Shown: positions 17,305 to 26,132, counted from the stretch's first letter. The stretch is 64,000 nucleotides of DNA from Clostridia bacterium (GCA_017937655.1 JAGBDE010000001.1:1-64000); one strand, 5' to 3'. Notes: generated from the sequence alone by a model not told the origin. A program made the numbers and translations.

Positions 17305-18135
17305 ATGAAAAAACGCGGTGTAAGTATTGTACTGGTTCTCATTCTCCTTGTAGGTGCTGGGTTGATGCTGTATCCGGTGGTGTCAAACTATCTCAACCAG
17401 CGTAGCCAGAGCAAGGCGATTGAAAGCTATAATCAGACTGCGGCCACGGCAAATGTCGCCTTTTACGAAGAAACCCTGGCCGATGCTCAGGCCTTTAACC
17501 ACATGCTTTTTGAGCGCGGTGCCATTTCCCTTTTGCAGGGTGAGGATATGGAAAAATACATGTCCCTCATGAACCTGCGCGACGATGGCGTCATCGGCTA
17601 TGTGCACATTCCCAAGATTAAGGTGAATCTGACCATCGGCCATACCGTGGAGGAAGAAGTGCTTCGCAAAAAAGCCGGTCATATGCCCGGCAGTTCTTTC
17701 CCCATTGCGGGCGAGAACGTTCACGCTGTTCTATCGGCCCACAGAGGCCTGCCTTCCGCTTCCCTGTTCAGCAATCTGGATCAGCTGGAAGTGGGGGATA
17801 CCTTCCAGATTCACGTTCTTGACCGGATCTATGATTATCAGGTGCGGGAGATCAACGTGATTCTTCCCGAGGAAACGGAGTATCTCAACATCGTCCCTGG
17901 GAAAAATTATGTGACCCTGATGACCTGCACGCCCTACGGCGTCAACACCCACCGGATGCTGGTCAGGGGCGAGTTCGTTTCTGAGTCCCGCATCGGTGAT
18001 CAACAGCCCGAGACGGAAAATAGTCTGCTGTTCTTCCTTGAAGAACACAAGCATCTTCTGCTTCCCATTGCAGCTGGCGTGCTGCTGTTCCTGTTCCTCA
18101 TTCTGCTTCTGCCTAAGCGCAGCGGCAAAAAGTAA
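17305..18135 (+). CDS. srtC: Class C (pilus-type) sortase
   Basis: This transpeptidase has about 276 residues, with one membrane helix at each end, the class C arrangement. The catalytic triad is visible: His146 in SAHRGLPSA, Cys208 in [14 protein letters not shown], and Arg217. The motif TLxTCTPYGxNTHR is typical of pilin-polymerising sortases. The usual N-terminal lid motif (Asp-Pro-Trp/Phe) was not found; the corresponding stretch reads [18 protein letters not shown] at 17299 is in frame, but GGGG at 17294-17297 is better spaced for the ATG at 17305. It precedes the VPQTG protein that is its likely substrate. Confidence 0.88.
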   Translation: MKKRGVSIVLVLILLVGAGLMLYPVVSNYLNQRSQSKAIESYNQTAATANVAFYEETLADAQAFNHMLFERGAISLLQGEDMEKYMSLMNLRDDGVIGYVHIPKIKVNLTIGHTVEEEVLRKKAGHMPGSSFPIAGENVHAVLSAHRGLPSASLFSNLDQLEVGDTFQIHVLDRIYDYQVREINVILPEETEYLNIVPGKNYVTLMTCTPYGVNTHRMLVRGEFVSESRIGDQQPETENSLLFFLEEHKHLLLPIAAGVLLFLFLILLLPKRSGKK

Positions 18136-18154
18136 AAAGATGGGTGATGAAGTG

Positions 18155-19459
18155 ATGAAGCGGTCGTTCGCGTTCCTCCTGGCAACTCTCGTATTGCTGA
18201 TGGCGCTGCCCGTAACCTCTATGGCCAGCGGCAAAAAAGACGGTAAGCTGACTGTGAATTTCAGCTTTACCGCAGACGGAAAGGATGTGCCGATCTCTGG
18301 CGCAACCTTCTCCCTGTATACCATTGCCGAAGGTACTCTGACTGGTCAGGGCATTATGTTCAAGACTGATTCGGAGTATACTTCTTATACTGGTCAAAAA
18401 CATTTCAACGAAATGAAAGAAAGCGAATTCCACGCTTTGACCGAAAAGGTTGAAAAACATGTCATGCTCAAGCATATTGAGCCTGATTATGTTGCCTCTA
18501 CGGGTGATAAGGGTCAGTTTGTTCTTGAGATTCCTTATGGAATTTATCTTGTGCGTCAAACTGCGTCCAATGGACAGGCCGCCAATTTCCATAGCGCACC
18601 GTCCTTCCTTGCGATCGTTCCCGCATTTGACCCCAAAACTGGTGAGTTGATTGATTCCGTTGCAGAACCCAAAGCAGAACCTACCCCTGCTCCTACTGCA
18701 ACGCCTACACCCACTCCCACTCCTACGGCAACACCTACCTCTTCACCTACTCCTACCCCTTATGTTCCCCGTGATGGTGGTACTCCCACTCCCACAGGTA
18801 CTGTATTTGAGTCCACGCCTACTCCGCAAGTGACTCCTACGTCTACGCCTATTGTTACGCCCACTCCTCAGCCGGAGGAAGAGAAGATCGATTTGTTAGT
18901 TCGTAAGGACTGGGCCGACTATAGCAACGCAGATCAGGTGCGACCGACGGAGATCCGCCTGTATCTGTATCGTAAGGCCACTACAGCTGCTACGTATCCC
19001 GATACTCCCTTTATAACCGTTGATCTTAGTGGTGTGACAGATCAGTGGTCCTTCACCTTCTTCGGCTTGGTGGAAAAAGATGTGAATGGCATTCGCTATG
19101 ACTACATCGTTCGTGAGGAAGAAGTACCCGGATATTCTCCCATCTATGAGGATACCAACGCCTATAAGCGTGTCATTACCAATGTTCACGCTACCAATAC
19201 TCCTGCACCCGGTTCCACTCCCACTCCCATGCCTGTTGAGACTGTTCCGCCTACCAATCCTCCTGGAATGCCCGTTGGTGTAATGGAAATTGACGGTGAA
19301 TGGTACTATATCGACGAGTATGGCGTTCCTCTGGGTCTTGTTCCCCAGACCGGTGACGAAACTCAGTTGATCCTCTATGCTGGATCTGCTTTGCTGTTCA
19401 TCGCCGCAGCAGTTTACCTGTTCATGATGCTGTATCGTCGCCGTAAGCAAGAGGCCTGA
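18155..19459 (+). CDS. VPQTG-anchored, Thr/Pro-rich surface protein (pilin-like)
   Basis: The start at 18155 gives 434 residues. A signal peptide ([20 protein letters not shown], then SMAS) is followed by a domain with the pattern [25 protein letters not shown]. That pattern resembles the transthyretin-like pilin (SpaA/Cna_B) fold. A long Thr-Pro linker with TPTPTP repeats comes next, then a second beta-rich domain (about residues 250-345) and a second short Thr-Pro linker. The C-terminus has LVPQTGD (motif residues 396-400), a membrane helix and RRRKQEA, a complete sortase sorting signal of the variant VPxTG type. It is probably polymerised or anchored by the flanking sortases. Third codon positions contain more T and A than in the neighbours. 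Confidence 0.82.
   Translation: MKRSFAFLLATLVLLMALPVTSMASGKKDGKLTVNFSFTADGKDVPISGATFSLYTIAEGTLTGQGIMFKTDSEYTSYTGQKHFNEMKESEFHALTEKVEKHVMLKHIEPDYVASTGDKGQFVLEIPYGIYLVRQTASNGQAANFHSAPSFLAIVPAFDPKTGELIDSVAEPKAEPTPAPTATPTPTPTPTATPTSSPTPTPYVPRDGGTPTPTGTVFESTPTPQVTPTSTPIVTPTPQPEEEKIDLLVRKDWADYSNADQVRPTEIRLYLYRKATTAATYPDTPFITVDLSGVTDQWSFTFFGLVEKDVNGIRYDYIVREEEVPGYSPIYEDTNAYKRVITNVHATNTPAPGSTPTPMPVETVPPTNPPGMPVGVMEIDGEWYYIDEYGVPLGLVPQTGDETQLILYAGSALLFIAAAVYLFMMLYRRRKQEA
18655..18870 (+). repeat. Thr-Pro codon repeat in the surface protein
   Basis: This stretch is built from imperfect repeats of Thr-Pro codons (ACNCCN). It encodes an extended linker that may be O-glycosylated and may vary in length between strains. 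A similar Thr-Pro tract occurs in the downstream sortase fusion (about 19770-19885). Confidence 0.7.
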
Positions 19460-19477
19460 TAAGGAGCCGTTGATCGG

Positions 19478-21268
19478 ATGAAACAGTCCAAACCTAAGAA
19501 ACCCTGGAGCAGCACCGAGCTGCTGATGGCCGCCGCGCTGGTTTTATGCCTCGTGGCGGCCGGCTTTATGATTTTTGTTTTTTCCAGTAGCCTTAGTGAA
19601 TACGATGAGGCCGAGGAAGATTACGACGAGTTGGAATCTGCCTATCTTCATGAGGGCGATATGGAGGATGAGAAGCTACTCATCTCTGAAGATACGCTGG
19701 AAGAGCAGAGCGACGAGGCCGACGCTGAGCTCCTTGCTCTGATGGAAAACGAGGAGCTTACCGGCGCTACATCTACACCTATGCCCACGCCGCCTCCTAC
19801 GGAAGCTCCTGTTGTGGAATCGCTGGAGCCAGACGCCACGCCCACGCCTGAACCCACCGCCACGCCAACTCCTACACCGCCGTTGGTTGGTTCCTATGTG
19901 ATTGAAGACGTGAAGTACACGGTGGACTTCGAAAGCCTGCAGGAAATCAATGATGACGTCGTTGGCTGGATTTTGCAGGAAGGTACTGCCATCAACTATC
20001 CGATTGTGCAGGGCGAGGATAATGATTATTATCTGAATCATCTGTATACGGATGTGGAAAATAAATCTGGCGCCATTTTCCTGGACTGCGGCAATGCTCC
20101 GTATTTCTCGGACATGGTGAACTTCCTGTATGGCCACAATCGCAAGGATGGCAAGATGTTCGCCACCATCCCCAAATACCAGAACCAGATCTATTACGAT
20201 CAGCATCCTTCCATGCTGCTGATCACCCCCTATGAGGATTACCGGCTGGAGATTTTCGCCTGTATCCGCGGTTCCATTGAGGACAAGGACGGCTGGCATA
20301 CCAAATCTCTCCCCAGCAAGGCGGCCTTCGAGGAGTTCATCGCAGGCGTGGAAGAGCTTTCCATGATCTACACGCCCATCCATCCGGAGTGGGGGGACAG
20401 GATCATTGCCCTTTGCACCTGCACCAATCAGGTGCGCGAGGAACGGTATGTGGTCTTTGCGCGGCTCAGCACCATCATGTATTCCACCACGGAAAGCTAC
20501 AGCCTGGATATGCTGGAATTCATGAATCAGCCCACGGACACCCGCATGATCAACGTTCCCGGCGTGGGTGAGATTGAATATTTCACCCAGAATGATCCCA
20601 TCTGGGAAAACATGCGCTACGATGGCAAGGACGGCGAAGGCCGGAAATTCGGCACTTCTGGCAGCGCGCCTGCGGTCATGGCCATGGTTCTGGCCCGCTA
20701 TGCAAATGAAGAAAACTTCTGGTGGCTGGATTATTATTCCGGCCAGGAGGAAGGGCTGACCTTCTGTACCTGCTCCGTGAACCAGTATTTCTGCAGGAAA
20801 AAGCACAGCCAGTTCACCTTCCAGACCAATGCGGAATATCGCCGGCTTTTGCCTGTGGCGCTGGCCAACATCGCGACCGGCAACAACATGTGGCAGGAGG
20901 ATTACCGCACCGGCAGCGACGGCACCAAGCCCACCTTCTTCAAGCGCGTCAGCGATATGTTCGGCCTGTACTTCGGCATGACGGACATCAAGTACGAGGC
21001 CATGCAGATGCTGGAGCGTGGGGGAATGGTCATCACTGTATGCGGCGACAAAAACAGCCGCTTCTACGGCGGAAAGCATTACGTGGCCTTGGTCGCCAAG
21101 GATGATACCTACCTGTATATCCTGGATCCGCTGACCACCAACCAGTACGAAAAGAAGCCTCGGGAGGGCGTGGAGCAGATCGAACCTGGCCTGCTGCGCG
21201 TTCCTCTGGAAGACTGGGAAGATCTGGGCTTCTCTACCTACTACATGATCAAGGATTGGCCTTACTGA
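19478..21268 (+). CDS. Membrane-anchored class B-like sortase fused to a C39-like domain
   Basis: This 596-residue protein has one N-terminal membrane helix, an acidic stretch, a Thr-Pro linker (about residues 98-135) and a sortase domain (about 150-335). Sortase residues are visible: His220 in LYGHNRKDG, Cys315 in IALCTCTNQ, and Arg323 in REERYVV. The layout DYYLNHLYTDVENKSGAIFLD is typical of class B. A C-terminal domain (about 365-596) looks like a C39-type papain-fold peptidase, with QNDPIWENMRY, then GTSGSAPAVMAMV, GGKHYVALVA with His534, and YILDP with Asp550. The position where active members have GCGPT reads G-S-A-P, so the catalytic Cys is Ser396. The second domain may be a pseudoenzyme or a binding module. 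The gene follows the VPQTG gene by 18 bases. Confidence 0.83.
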   Translation: MKQSKPKKPWSSTELLMAAALVLCLVAAGFMIFVFSSSLSEYDEAEEDYDELESAYLHEGDMEDEKLLISEDTLEEQSDEADAELLALMENEELTGATSTPMPTPPPTEAPVVESLEPDATPTPEPTATPTPTPPLVGSYVIEDVKYTVDFESLQEINDDVVGWILQEGTAINYPIVQGEDNDYYLNHLYTDVENKSGAIFLDCGNAPYFSDMVNFLYGHNRKDGKMFATIPKYQNQIYYDQHPSMLLITPYEDYRLEIFACIRGSIEDKDGWHTKSLPSKAAFEEFIAGVEELSMIYTPIHPEWGDRIIALCTCTNQVREERYVVFARLSTIMYSTTESYSLDMLEFMNQPTDTRMINVPGVGEIEYFTQNDPIWENMRYDGKDGEGRKFGTSGSAPAVMAMVLARYANEENFWWLDYYSGQEEGLTFCTCSVNQYFCRKKHSQFTFQTNAEYRRLLPVALANIATGNNMWQEDYRTGSDGTKPTFFKRVSDMFGLYFGMTDIKYEAMQMLERGGMVITVCGDKNSRFYGGKHYVALVAKDDTYLYILDPLTTNQYEKKPREGVEQIEPGLLRVPLEDWEDLGFSTYYMIKDWPY

Positions 21269-21279
21269 CAAACCCATCC

Positions 21280-21306
21280 GGTCCTGCCTTCGGGCAGGGC
21301 CTTTTT
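21280..21306 (+). terminator. Intrinsic terminator of the sortase locus
   Basis: CCTGCC (21283-21288) and GGCAGG (21293-21298) form a stem over a stable TTCG tetraloop, with flanking pairs and five T after it. Confidence 0.9.
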
Positions 21307-21332
21307 GTTAGAAAACAGATTGTTTTTTATCA

Positions 21333-21361
21333 TTGCTTCCGTCAGAAAAGTTTGATATAAT
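21333..21361 (+). promoter_or_regulatory. Promoter of the VOC/aldo-keto reductase genes
   Basis: TTGCTT (21333-21338) and TATAAT (21356-21361) are 17 bases apart, 42 bases before the VOC start codon. Confidence 0.7.
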
Positions 21362-21403
21362 GCCATCAATCAGAAAAAAACATCCGCTAAGGAGGATATA
21401 TCT

Positions 21404-21870
21404 ATGAAACTGCCTGTTCTTGCTACCTACACACCTTCCCAGGTAGCCATTATCTGTCACGACATCGAGGCCACCAAAACTGCCTACGCCAACTTCCTGG
21501 GCAAGGAGATTCCTCCCACGGTCAGCGCGGGCGACTACGCCGTCACCAAGACCGAATACTATGGCGAGCCCAATCCGGACGCCGCCTCTCTGCTGGCGTT
21601 TATTGAGCTTGGAAACATCACCCTGGAGCTGATCCAGCCCAACGAGGCAAAGTCCACCTGGCGGGATTTCCTGGAAAAGAACGGAGAAGGCCTGCACCAC
21701 CTGGCCTTCAACGTGGAGGACATCCACAAAGCCATGGATGATATGAAGGCTCAGGCTTTGAGCTGACCCAGTTTGGCTACTACGGCGACGCCAGCGGCGC
21801 CTATGCCTACTTTGATGCCACCAAGCAGCTGAAGTGCTTCATCGAGCTGCTGTGCAGCTTTCCCAAATAA
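21404..21870 (+). pseudogene. VOC-family (glyoxalase/epimerase-like) gene interrupted by a -1 frameshift
   Basis: The first frame (21404-21766) encodes 120 residues of a vicinal-oxygen-chelate protein, with VAIICHDIEATKTAYANFLG, FIELGNITLELIQP and GLHHLAFNVEDIHKAM. It then ends at a premature TGA after MKAQALS. Reading on in the next frame gives GFELTQFGYYGDASGAYAYF and, further along, DATKQLKCFIELLCSFPK up to a TAA at 21868-21870. This is exactly the missing C-terminal half. One G appears lost near 21751-21754, where GCTCAGGC should read GCTCAGGGC. Restored, the product would be about 155 residues, similar to methylmalonyl-CoA epimerase/lactoylglutathione lyase relatives. This is either a real inactivating mutation or a base-call error. 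Confidence 0.85.
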
Positions 21871-21894
21871 GCGTAACAGAAAGGAAGAATCACC

Positions 21895-23028
21895 ATGCAA
21901 TATACGGAATTTGGCAAAACCGGCATTATGATGTCCCGTCTGGGCTTTGGCGCCATGCGTCTGCCCAGCAAGGACGTGGACGGCAAGAAGGTTTTTGACG
22001 AGGAAGAAAGCATCCGCATGATGCACCGGGCCTACGAGCTGGGCGTGAACTACTTTGACACCGCCCCCGGCTACTGCGATACCATTTCTGAGGTCATCGT
22101 GGGCAAGGCTGTGAAACCCTTCCGGGACAAGATTTACCTGTCCACCAAGTATCCCACGGAAGATGCCTCCGGCGACGATTTCGAAAAGAAGCTGACCCAT
22201 TCCCTGATGCAGCTGGACACGGACTACATCGATTTCTACCATTTCTGGGGCATTTCTCTGGACAAGTACGAAAATAAGGTGGATATCCCTGACGGCCCGC
22301 TGGCCCGCGCCATCAAGCTGAAGGAACAGGGCGTGATCAAGCACATCTCTTTCTCCTTCCACGATAAGCCCGAGAACATGATCGAGATCATTAAGCGGGG
22401 AAACGGCATTTTCTCCTCTGTGCTGTGCCAGTATAACCTGCTGGATCGGGCCAATGAAGACGCCATTGCCTTTGCTCATGAGCAGGGCCTAGGCGTGACC
22501 ATCATGGGCCCTGTGGGCGGCGGCCGCCTGGGAGCTCCCTCCAAGGCCATCCAGGACCTGATGCCCGGTAAGGTGCAGTCCACCGCTGAAACCGCCCTGC
22601 GTTTCGTGATGAACAACCCCAACGTGAACATCGCCCTGTCCGGTATGAGCAGCATGGAAATGGTGGAGGAAAACGCCCGTGTTGCCAGCAACATGGAACC
22701 CCTGTCCGCCGAAGAAAACACCCGTCTTCAGGCCATGATGGAGGAAAATAAGCGTCTGGCCGACCTGTACTGCACCGGCTGCAACTACTGCATGCCCTGC
22801 CCCAAGGGCCTGAACATCCCCGAACTGTTCAAGCTGATGAACTATCACCGTGTCTACCAGCTGACCGACTATGCCAAGGCCAACTATGCCTCCATCGGCA
22901 CCAATCCCTGGCAGAAATACGAAAACGCCGCCGCCTGCGTGGGATGCGGCCTGTGCGAGCAAAAATGTCCGCAGCATCTGAAAATCCGGGAGCAGCTGAA
23001 GCTGACCCACGAGACCCTGAAAGCCTGA
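21895..23028 (+). CDS. Aldo/keto reductase with C-terminal [4Fe-4S] clusters
   Basis: This 377-residue protein has a TIM-barrel aldo/keto reductase domain starting GKTGIMMSRLGFGAMRLP. Catalytic-region motifs are FDTAPGY (Asp/Tyr), LSTKYP (Lys) and YIDFYHFWGI (His region). A C-terminal ferredoxin-like extension carries CTGCNYCMPCPKGLNIP and CVGCGLCEQKCPQHLKI, enough Cys for two iron-sulphur clusters. This form is common in strict anaerobes; its substrates are mostly unknown. It starts 24 bases after the frameshifted VOC gene, with AAAGGAAG as ribosome site, so the two are probably cotranscribed. Cytoplasmic; an NAD(P)H- or ferredoxin-linked role is inferred. Confidence 0.9.
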   Translation: MQYTEFGKTGIMMSRLGFGAMRLPSKDVDGKKVFDEEESIRMMHRAYELGVNYFDTAPGYCDTISEVIVGKAVKPFRDKIYLSTKYPTEDASGDDFEKKLTHSLMQLDTDYIDFYHFWGISLDKYENKVDIPDGPLARAIKLKEQGVIKHISFSFHDKPENMIEIIKRGNGIFSSVLCQYNLLDRANEDAIAFAHEQGLGVTIMGPVGGGRLGAPSKAIQDLMPGKVQSTAETALRFVMNNPNVNIALSGMSSMEMVEENARVASNMEPLSAEENTRLQAMMEENKRLADLYCTGCNYCMPCPKGLNIPELFKLMNYHRVYQLTDYAKANYASIGTNPWQKYENAAACVGCGLCEQKCPQHLKIREQLKLTHETLKA

Positions 23029-23042
23029 ATCCCATGAACCTG

Positions 23043-23074
23043 ACCGCCCGGAAAAGCCACCGGGCGGTTTTTTT
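23043..23074 (+). terminator. Intrinsic terminator after the aldo/keto reductase
   Basis: ACCGCCCGG (23043-23051) pairs perfectly with CCGGGCGGT (23060-23068) over an 8-base loop and is followed by seven T. Confidence 0.93.
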
Positions 23075-23118
23075 GGTTACATGCACACGATTGCATCATA
23101 AAACAAATGTGATTTTTT

Positions 23119-23133
23119 TGTCCAAATTGGACA
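23119..23133. promoter_or_regulatory. Perfect 15-base palindrome upstream of the diguanylate cyclase promoter
   Basis: TGTCCAA-A-TTGGACA is a perfect inverted repeat with a single central base. It ends 19 bases before the -35 box of the next promoter, a position suited to a transcriptional regulator. The regulator is unknown. Confidence 0.5.
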
Positions 23134-23152
23134 TGGAATGGTCAAAAAAGCA

Positions 23153-23181
23153 TAGACATTACGAAGAATTCGTGTTATAAT
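23153..23181 (+). promoter_or_regulatory. Promoter of the GGDEF gene
   Basis: TAGACA (23153-23158) and TATAAT (23176-23181) are separated by 17 bases, 43 bases before the start codon. Confidence 0.7.
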
Positions 23182-23224
23182 TTGTTCAACTGAAATTGCA
23201 TATCCTGATGAAAGGAGGAAAAAC

Positions 23225-25147
23225 ATGATTTCTGCTGCCAGAAAAAAGATTGCCGTGTTCATTAATCAGTCCGACGGGAATTTTGAACACCTTGTTCATC
23301 ATTTTGTTCAGCGCCGCGCAAGGGAACTGAACTATGATGTGTATTATTTCTGCACCGTTGGCACCCGCCACAGCATGAATACATACGACCTTCTGGAACG
23401 TGGCATGTTTTCCTTCGCTCCTGTAGAACAATTTGACGGAATTATTGCTACCCCCACCAGCTATGAAATGTCCAACACCCAGCAGATGCTGATGGACATG
23501 CTTGAAACCAGGGCCAAATGCCCTGTTGTTTTGGTGCGCGCAAGCGATATTCCCGGCTATTGCTGTGTAGCTACCGACGAAAAGCACGCGATCCGTCCGC
23601 TGATCCGCCATCTGATTGATCACCACAAGCTGACGAAAATCGCTTTTATGGCGGGTTATCAGGGCCATGCTGACAGCGAAATCCGCCTGGCCTGTTACCT
23701 GGACGAAATGAAAAAGCACAACCTGCCCCTGACGGATCGCTCCGTTTTTTATGGCGATATGTGGAAGGGCAAGGGCGAAGAGGCTTTCCATTACTTCTTT
23801 GATGATTGGGACAACCGGCCCGAGGCCGTTGTTTGCGCCAGCGACTACATGGCAGGCGCTTTGCTGGATGCCCTTCGTGACCGGAACATCAAGGTGCCGG
23901 AAGACGTGATCGTTACCGGTTTTGACAACGTTTCCATTAGCGAGTTTTTCCAGCCGCCTCTTTCCACCGTTACCCAGGACTATGAAGTCATGATTACCAC
24001 CGCGGTGGACCTTCTGGATCAGCGCATCCGCGAAAAGGCCATGGGCATTGAGGCCGCTCCCATGAACGTGCCCATTCCCGGCCTTCTGGTGCTGCGTGAC
24101 AGCTGCGGCTGCGTCAGCCCTCAAAAGCAGCGGGAACGGGAAGTGATCATTTCCCAGCATAAGCGGATCGAAATGTTTGGCCAGCGCGAAATCAGCCAGA
24201 CTTATTTCTCCACGCTGCTGAACTCCTGTAATACCCTGGAGGACATGCACGAAGTGATCTGGAGAAAACTGCCGGATGTTCCTCATATCCGCAGCTTCTT
24301 CATGTGCCTGTTCCGCAACGATGACGGCAGCGATTCCATGGCAGAAACCCTGACAGACAACGTGCAGCTTGCCATCGCCATCAAAAATATGAAGGATTGC
24401 GGCATGCCCAAGACCGTGTTTGATAAGTCCTTCATTCTTCCCTATGAGTTTACCCAGGACGACGAGCCCCAGGCATACTTTATCATGCTTCTGCATAAGC
24501 AAAACAGCACTTTCGGCTACAGCGTACTTCAGTATGATCCCGACTACGAGCCCACGTCCTTCTACCACCATTGGAACGTTATTATTTCCAACGCACTTTC
24601 CAACTACTCCAACCAGCAGAAGCTGCGTGCTCTGTACGAGGAGCGCCGCCTGTCTTCCATCACGGATATGCTGACCAAGCTGAACAACCGCCGCGGTCTG
24701 GAAGAAAAGCTGCTGCCTATCTGGCCGGAGCTGGTGGAGAAAAACAGCATGATCAGCTTTGTTTCCTATGACTTGAACGGCCTGAAGTACATCAACGATA
24801 ACTTCGGCCACCTGGACGGAGACTTTGCCCTGGCTGCTGTCAGCGAAGCCATCCGTCAGGTCACGCCTCCTAATTGCATTTCTGCCCGTATGGGCGGCGA
24901 CGAGTTCCTCACCGCGCTTCCCGGCTACAACGAGGAACAGGCCAACGCCTTCCTGGAGAAGTACAATGCCGCCCTGATGAACATCAACATGACCAGTGGT
25001 AAGCCCTATTCCGTTTCCGCATCCCTGGGCATGTTCGTGGTGCAGCTGGATCAGGACATCACCCTTTCCGACTGCCTCCGCCAGAGCGACGCCAAAATGT
25101 ACCAAGCCAAGAGCAAGCTCAAGCGCCGCCGGGAAGACCGGGTCTGA
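23225..25147 (+). CDS. Soluble sugar-receptor-like diguanylate cyclase (GGDEF)
   Basis: This 640-residue protein begins with a LacI/GalR-type periplasmic-binding-protein fold (about residues 5-300; KIAVFINQSDGNFEHLVHHF, VVCASDYMAGALLDALRD, EDVIVTGFDNVSISEFF). It has no DNA-binding helix-turn-helix, no signal peptide and no membrane helix. A linker domain and a coiled region follow, then a GGDEF domain (about residues 475-635) with intact MGGDEF. It also contains DLNGLKYINDNFGHLDGD, the metal- and GTP-binding segment. No RxxD inhibitory site precedes GGDEF, so product inhibition of the classical kind is not expected. It probably makes cyclic di-GMP in response to a cytoplasmic small molecule, perhaps a sugar. 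A GGAGG site precedes the ATG. Confidence 0.88.
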   Translation: MISAARKKIAVFINQSDGNFEHLVHHFVQRRARELNYDVYYFCTVGTRHSMNTYDLLERGMFSFAPVEQFDGIIATPTSYEMSNTQQMLMDMLETRAKCPVVLVRASDIPGYCCVATDEKHAIRPLIRHLIDHHKLTKIAFMAGYQGHADSEIRLACYLDEMKKHNLPLTDRSVFYGDMWKGKGEEAFHYFFDDWDNRPEAVVCASDYMAGALLDALRDRNIKVPEDVIVTGFDNVSISEFFQPPLSTVTQDYEVMITTAVDLLDQRIREKAMGIEAAPMNVPIPGLLVLRDSCGCVSPQKQREREVIISQHKRIEMFGQREISQTYFSTLLNSCNTLEDMHEVIWRKLPDVPHIRSFFMCLFRNDDGSDSMAETLTDNVQLAIAIKNMKDCGMPKTVFDKSFILPYEFTQDDEPQAYFIMLLHKQNSTFGYSVLQYDPDYEPTSFYHHWNVIISNALSNYSNQQKLRALYEERRLSSITDMLTKLNNRRGLEEKLLPIWPELVEKNSMISFVSYDLNGLKYINDNFGHLDGDFALAAVSEAIRQVTPPNCISARMGGDEFLTALPGYNEEQANAFLEKYNAALMNINMTSGKPYSVSASLGMFVVQLDQDITLSDCLRQSDAKMYQAKSKLKRRREDRV

Positions 25148-25160
25148 TGAAGCATCAAAC

Positions 25161-25194
25161 AACCCCCATGCAGAGTCACATCTGCATGGGGGTT
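25161..25194. terminator. Bidirectional terminator between the GGDEF and LysR genes
   Basis: AACCCCCATGCAGA (25161-25174) pairs with TCTGCATGGGGGTT (25181-25194) over a 6-base loop. A T-rich tail lies on the plus side and an A-rich flank gives a weaker tail on the minus side, serving the two converging genes. Confidence 0.85.
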
Positions 25195-25198
25195 TTGT

Positions 25199-26095
25199 TT
25201 ACATTCTGGGCAATTTTTCAATGAAATGCCTAAGGGCTGGATTGTCATCGTTTTTCCGCCAGGCCACCAGGATTTCCTCGTGCTCATCCTCGCCAGACAG
25301 AGGAATGAACACCACGTTTTCCGTGCCTACGTCCCAGGGGTGGGTGTATTCCGGCACGATGGATATGCCCTCTTCCGCGGCCACCATCATCAGGATGCTT
25401 TCCATATCGTTTGAGCGAAGCAGGATGTTGGGCTGATAACCCGCCTGCTGGTATAGCTTGATGTAGAATGCATCGCCGAAGGAATCGCCGGTACCGGAGG
25501 GGGACATGAACAGAATGTTTTCCTGCTTGAGATCCTTTCGGGTCAATTCCCTCCGCCGGGCGAGGGGATGATTGGCATACAGCGCCACTCGAAGGGGAAC
25601 ATGCTCCACCACCTGCAGCTGAAGCGCCTCCTCCTGGCGCATGTTGGTGCTGTCCCAGGTGAAGATGATGTCATACTCGCCGTTTTGAAGGCCGGTGGCA
25701 AGCATATCCGTGTCGCAGCGATAGCAGGAGATCAGCACGTTGGGGTATTCCTGATGGAAACTGCGCAAATACTTGGGCAGGTCGCTGTGCTCGTAGCCCT
25801 TGGTGTAGCCCAGGCGAAGCTCGCCCTCCAGGCCGGTGGAGGCTTCTCGGGTACGGACAAACGCCATGTCGATTTTCCAGAGGATCTCCCGGGCTTCCTT
25901 CAGAAAAACCTTTCCTGCGGGCGTCAGCGATACAGGGCGACTGTTCCGGTCAAGCAGCTTCACGCCCATTTTCTCCTCCAGGGCGTGGATCTGCTGGGTA
26001 ATGGCCGTCTGGGAAATATAGTGGTTGACTGCCGCTTTGGTAAAGCTTCCATGCTCCGCAACCGATACAAAATACCGCAGCTGGTTCAGATTCAT
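25199..26095 (-). CDS. LysR-family transcriptional regulator, divergent from the T-box transporter
   Basis: This 298-residue protein has an N-terminal winged helix (MNLNQLRYFVSVAEHGSFTK, followed by AAVNHYISQTAITQQIHALE) and a LysR substrate-binding domain (about residues 90-295). It is transcribed away from the T-box-controlled ABC transporter, the usual place of a LysR regulator relative to its target. A T-N11-A site with TAAG/CTTA arms overlaps its own -10 box, which suggests autoregulation. The co-inducer is unknown. Family assignment is certain; regulation of the transporter is an inference. Confidence 0.9.
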   Translation of the reverse strand: MNLNQLRYFVSVAEHGSFTKAAVNHYISQTAITQQIHALEEKMGVKLLDRNSRPVSLTPAGKVFLKEAREILWKIDMAFVRTREASTGLEGELRLGYTKGYEHSDLPKYLRSFHQEYPNVLISCYRCDTDMLATGLQNGEYDIIFTWDSTNMRQEEALQLQVVEHVPLRVALYANHPLARRRELTRKDLKQENILFMSPSGTGDSFGDAFYIKLYQQAGYQPNILLRSNDMESILMMVAAEEGISIVPEYTHPWDVGTENVVFIPLSGEDEHEEILVAWRKNDDNPALRHFIEKLPRM

Positions 26096-26115
26096 TCTTG
26101 TTCACCAACCCACTT

Positions 26116-26132
26116 AATAAGTTATTCTTATT
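26116..26132. promoter_or_regulatory. Candidate LysR-type operator (T-N11-A inverted repeat)
   Basis: AATAAG (26116-26121) and CTTATT (26127-26132) are inverted around TTATT, giving a T-N11-A core (26118-26130) like LysR boxes. It overlaps the -10 region of the LysR promoter, which fits autorepression. Confidence 0.5.

Noticed and set aside
18655-18870. Thr-Pro repeats as a CRISPR or mobile-element repeat
   Set aside because: They are simple codon repeats inside a surface-protein linker.
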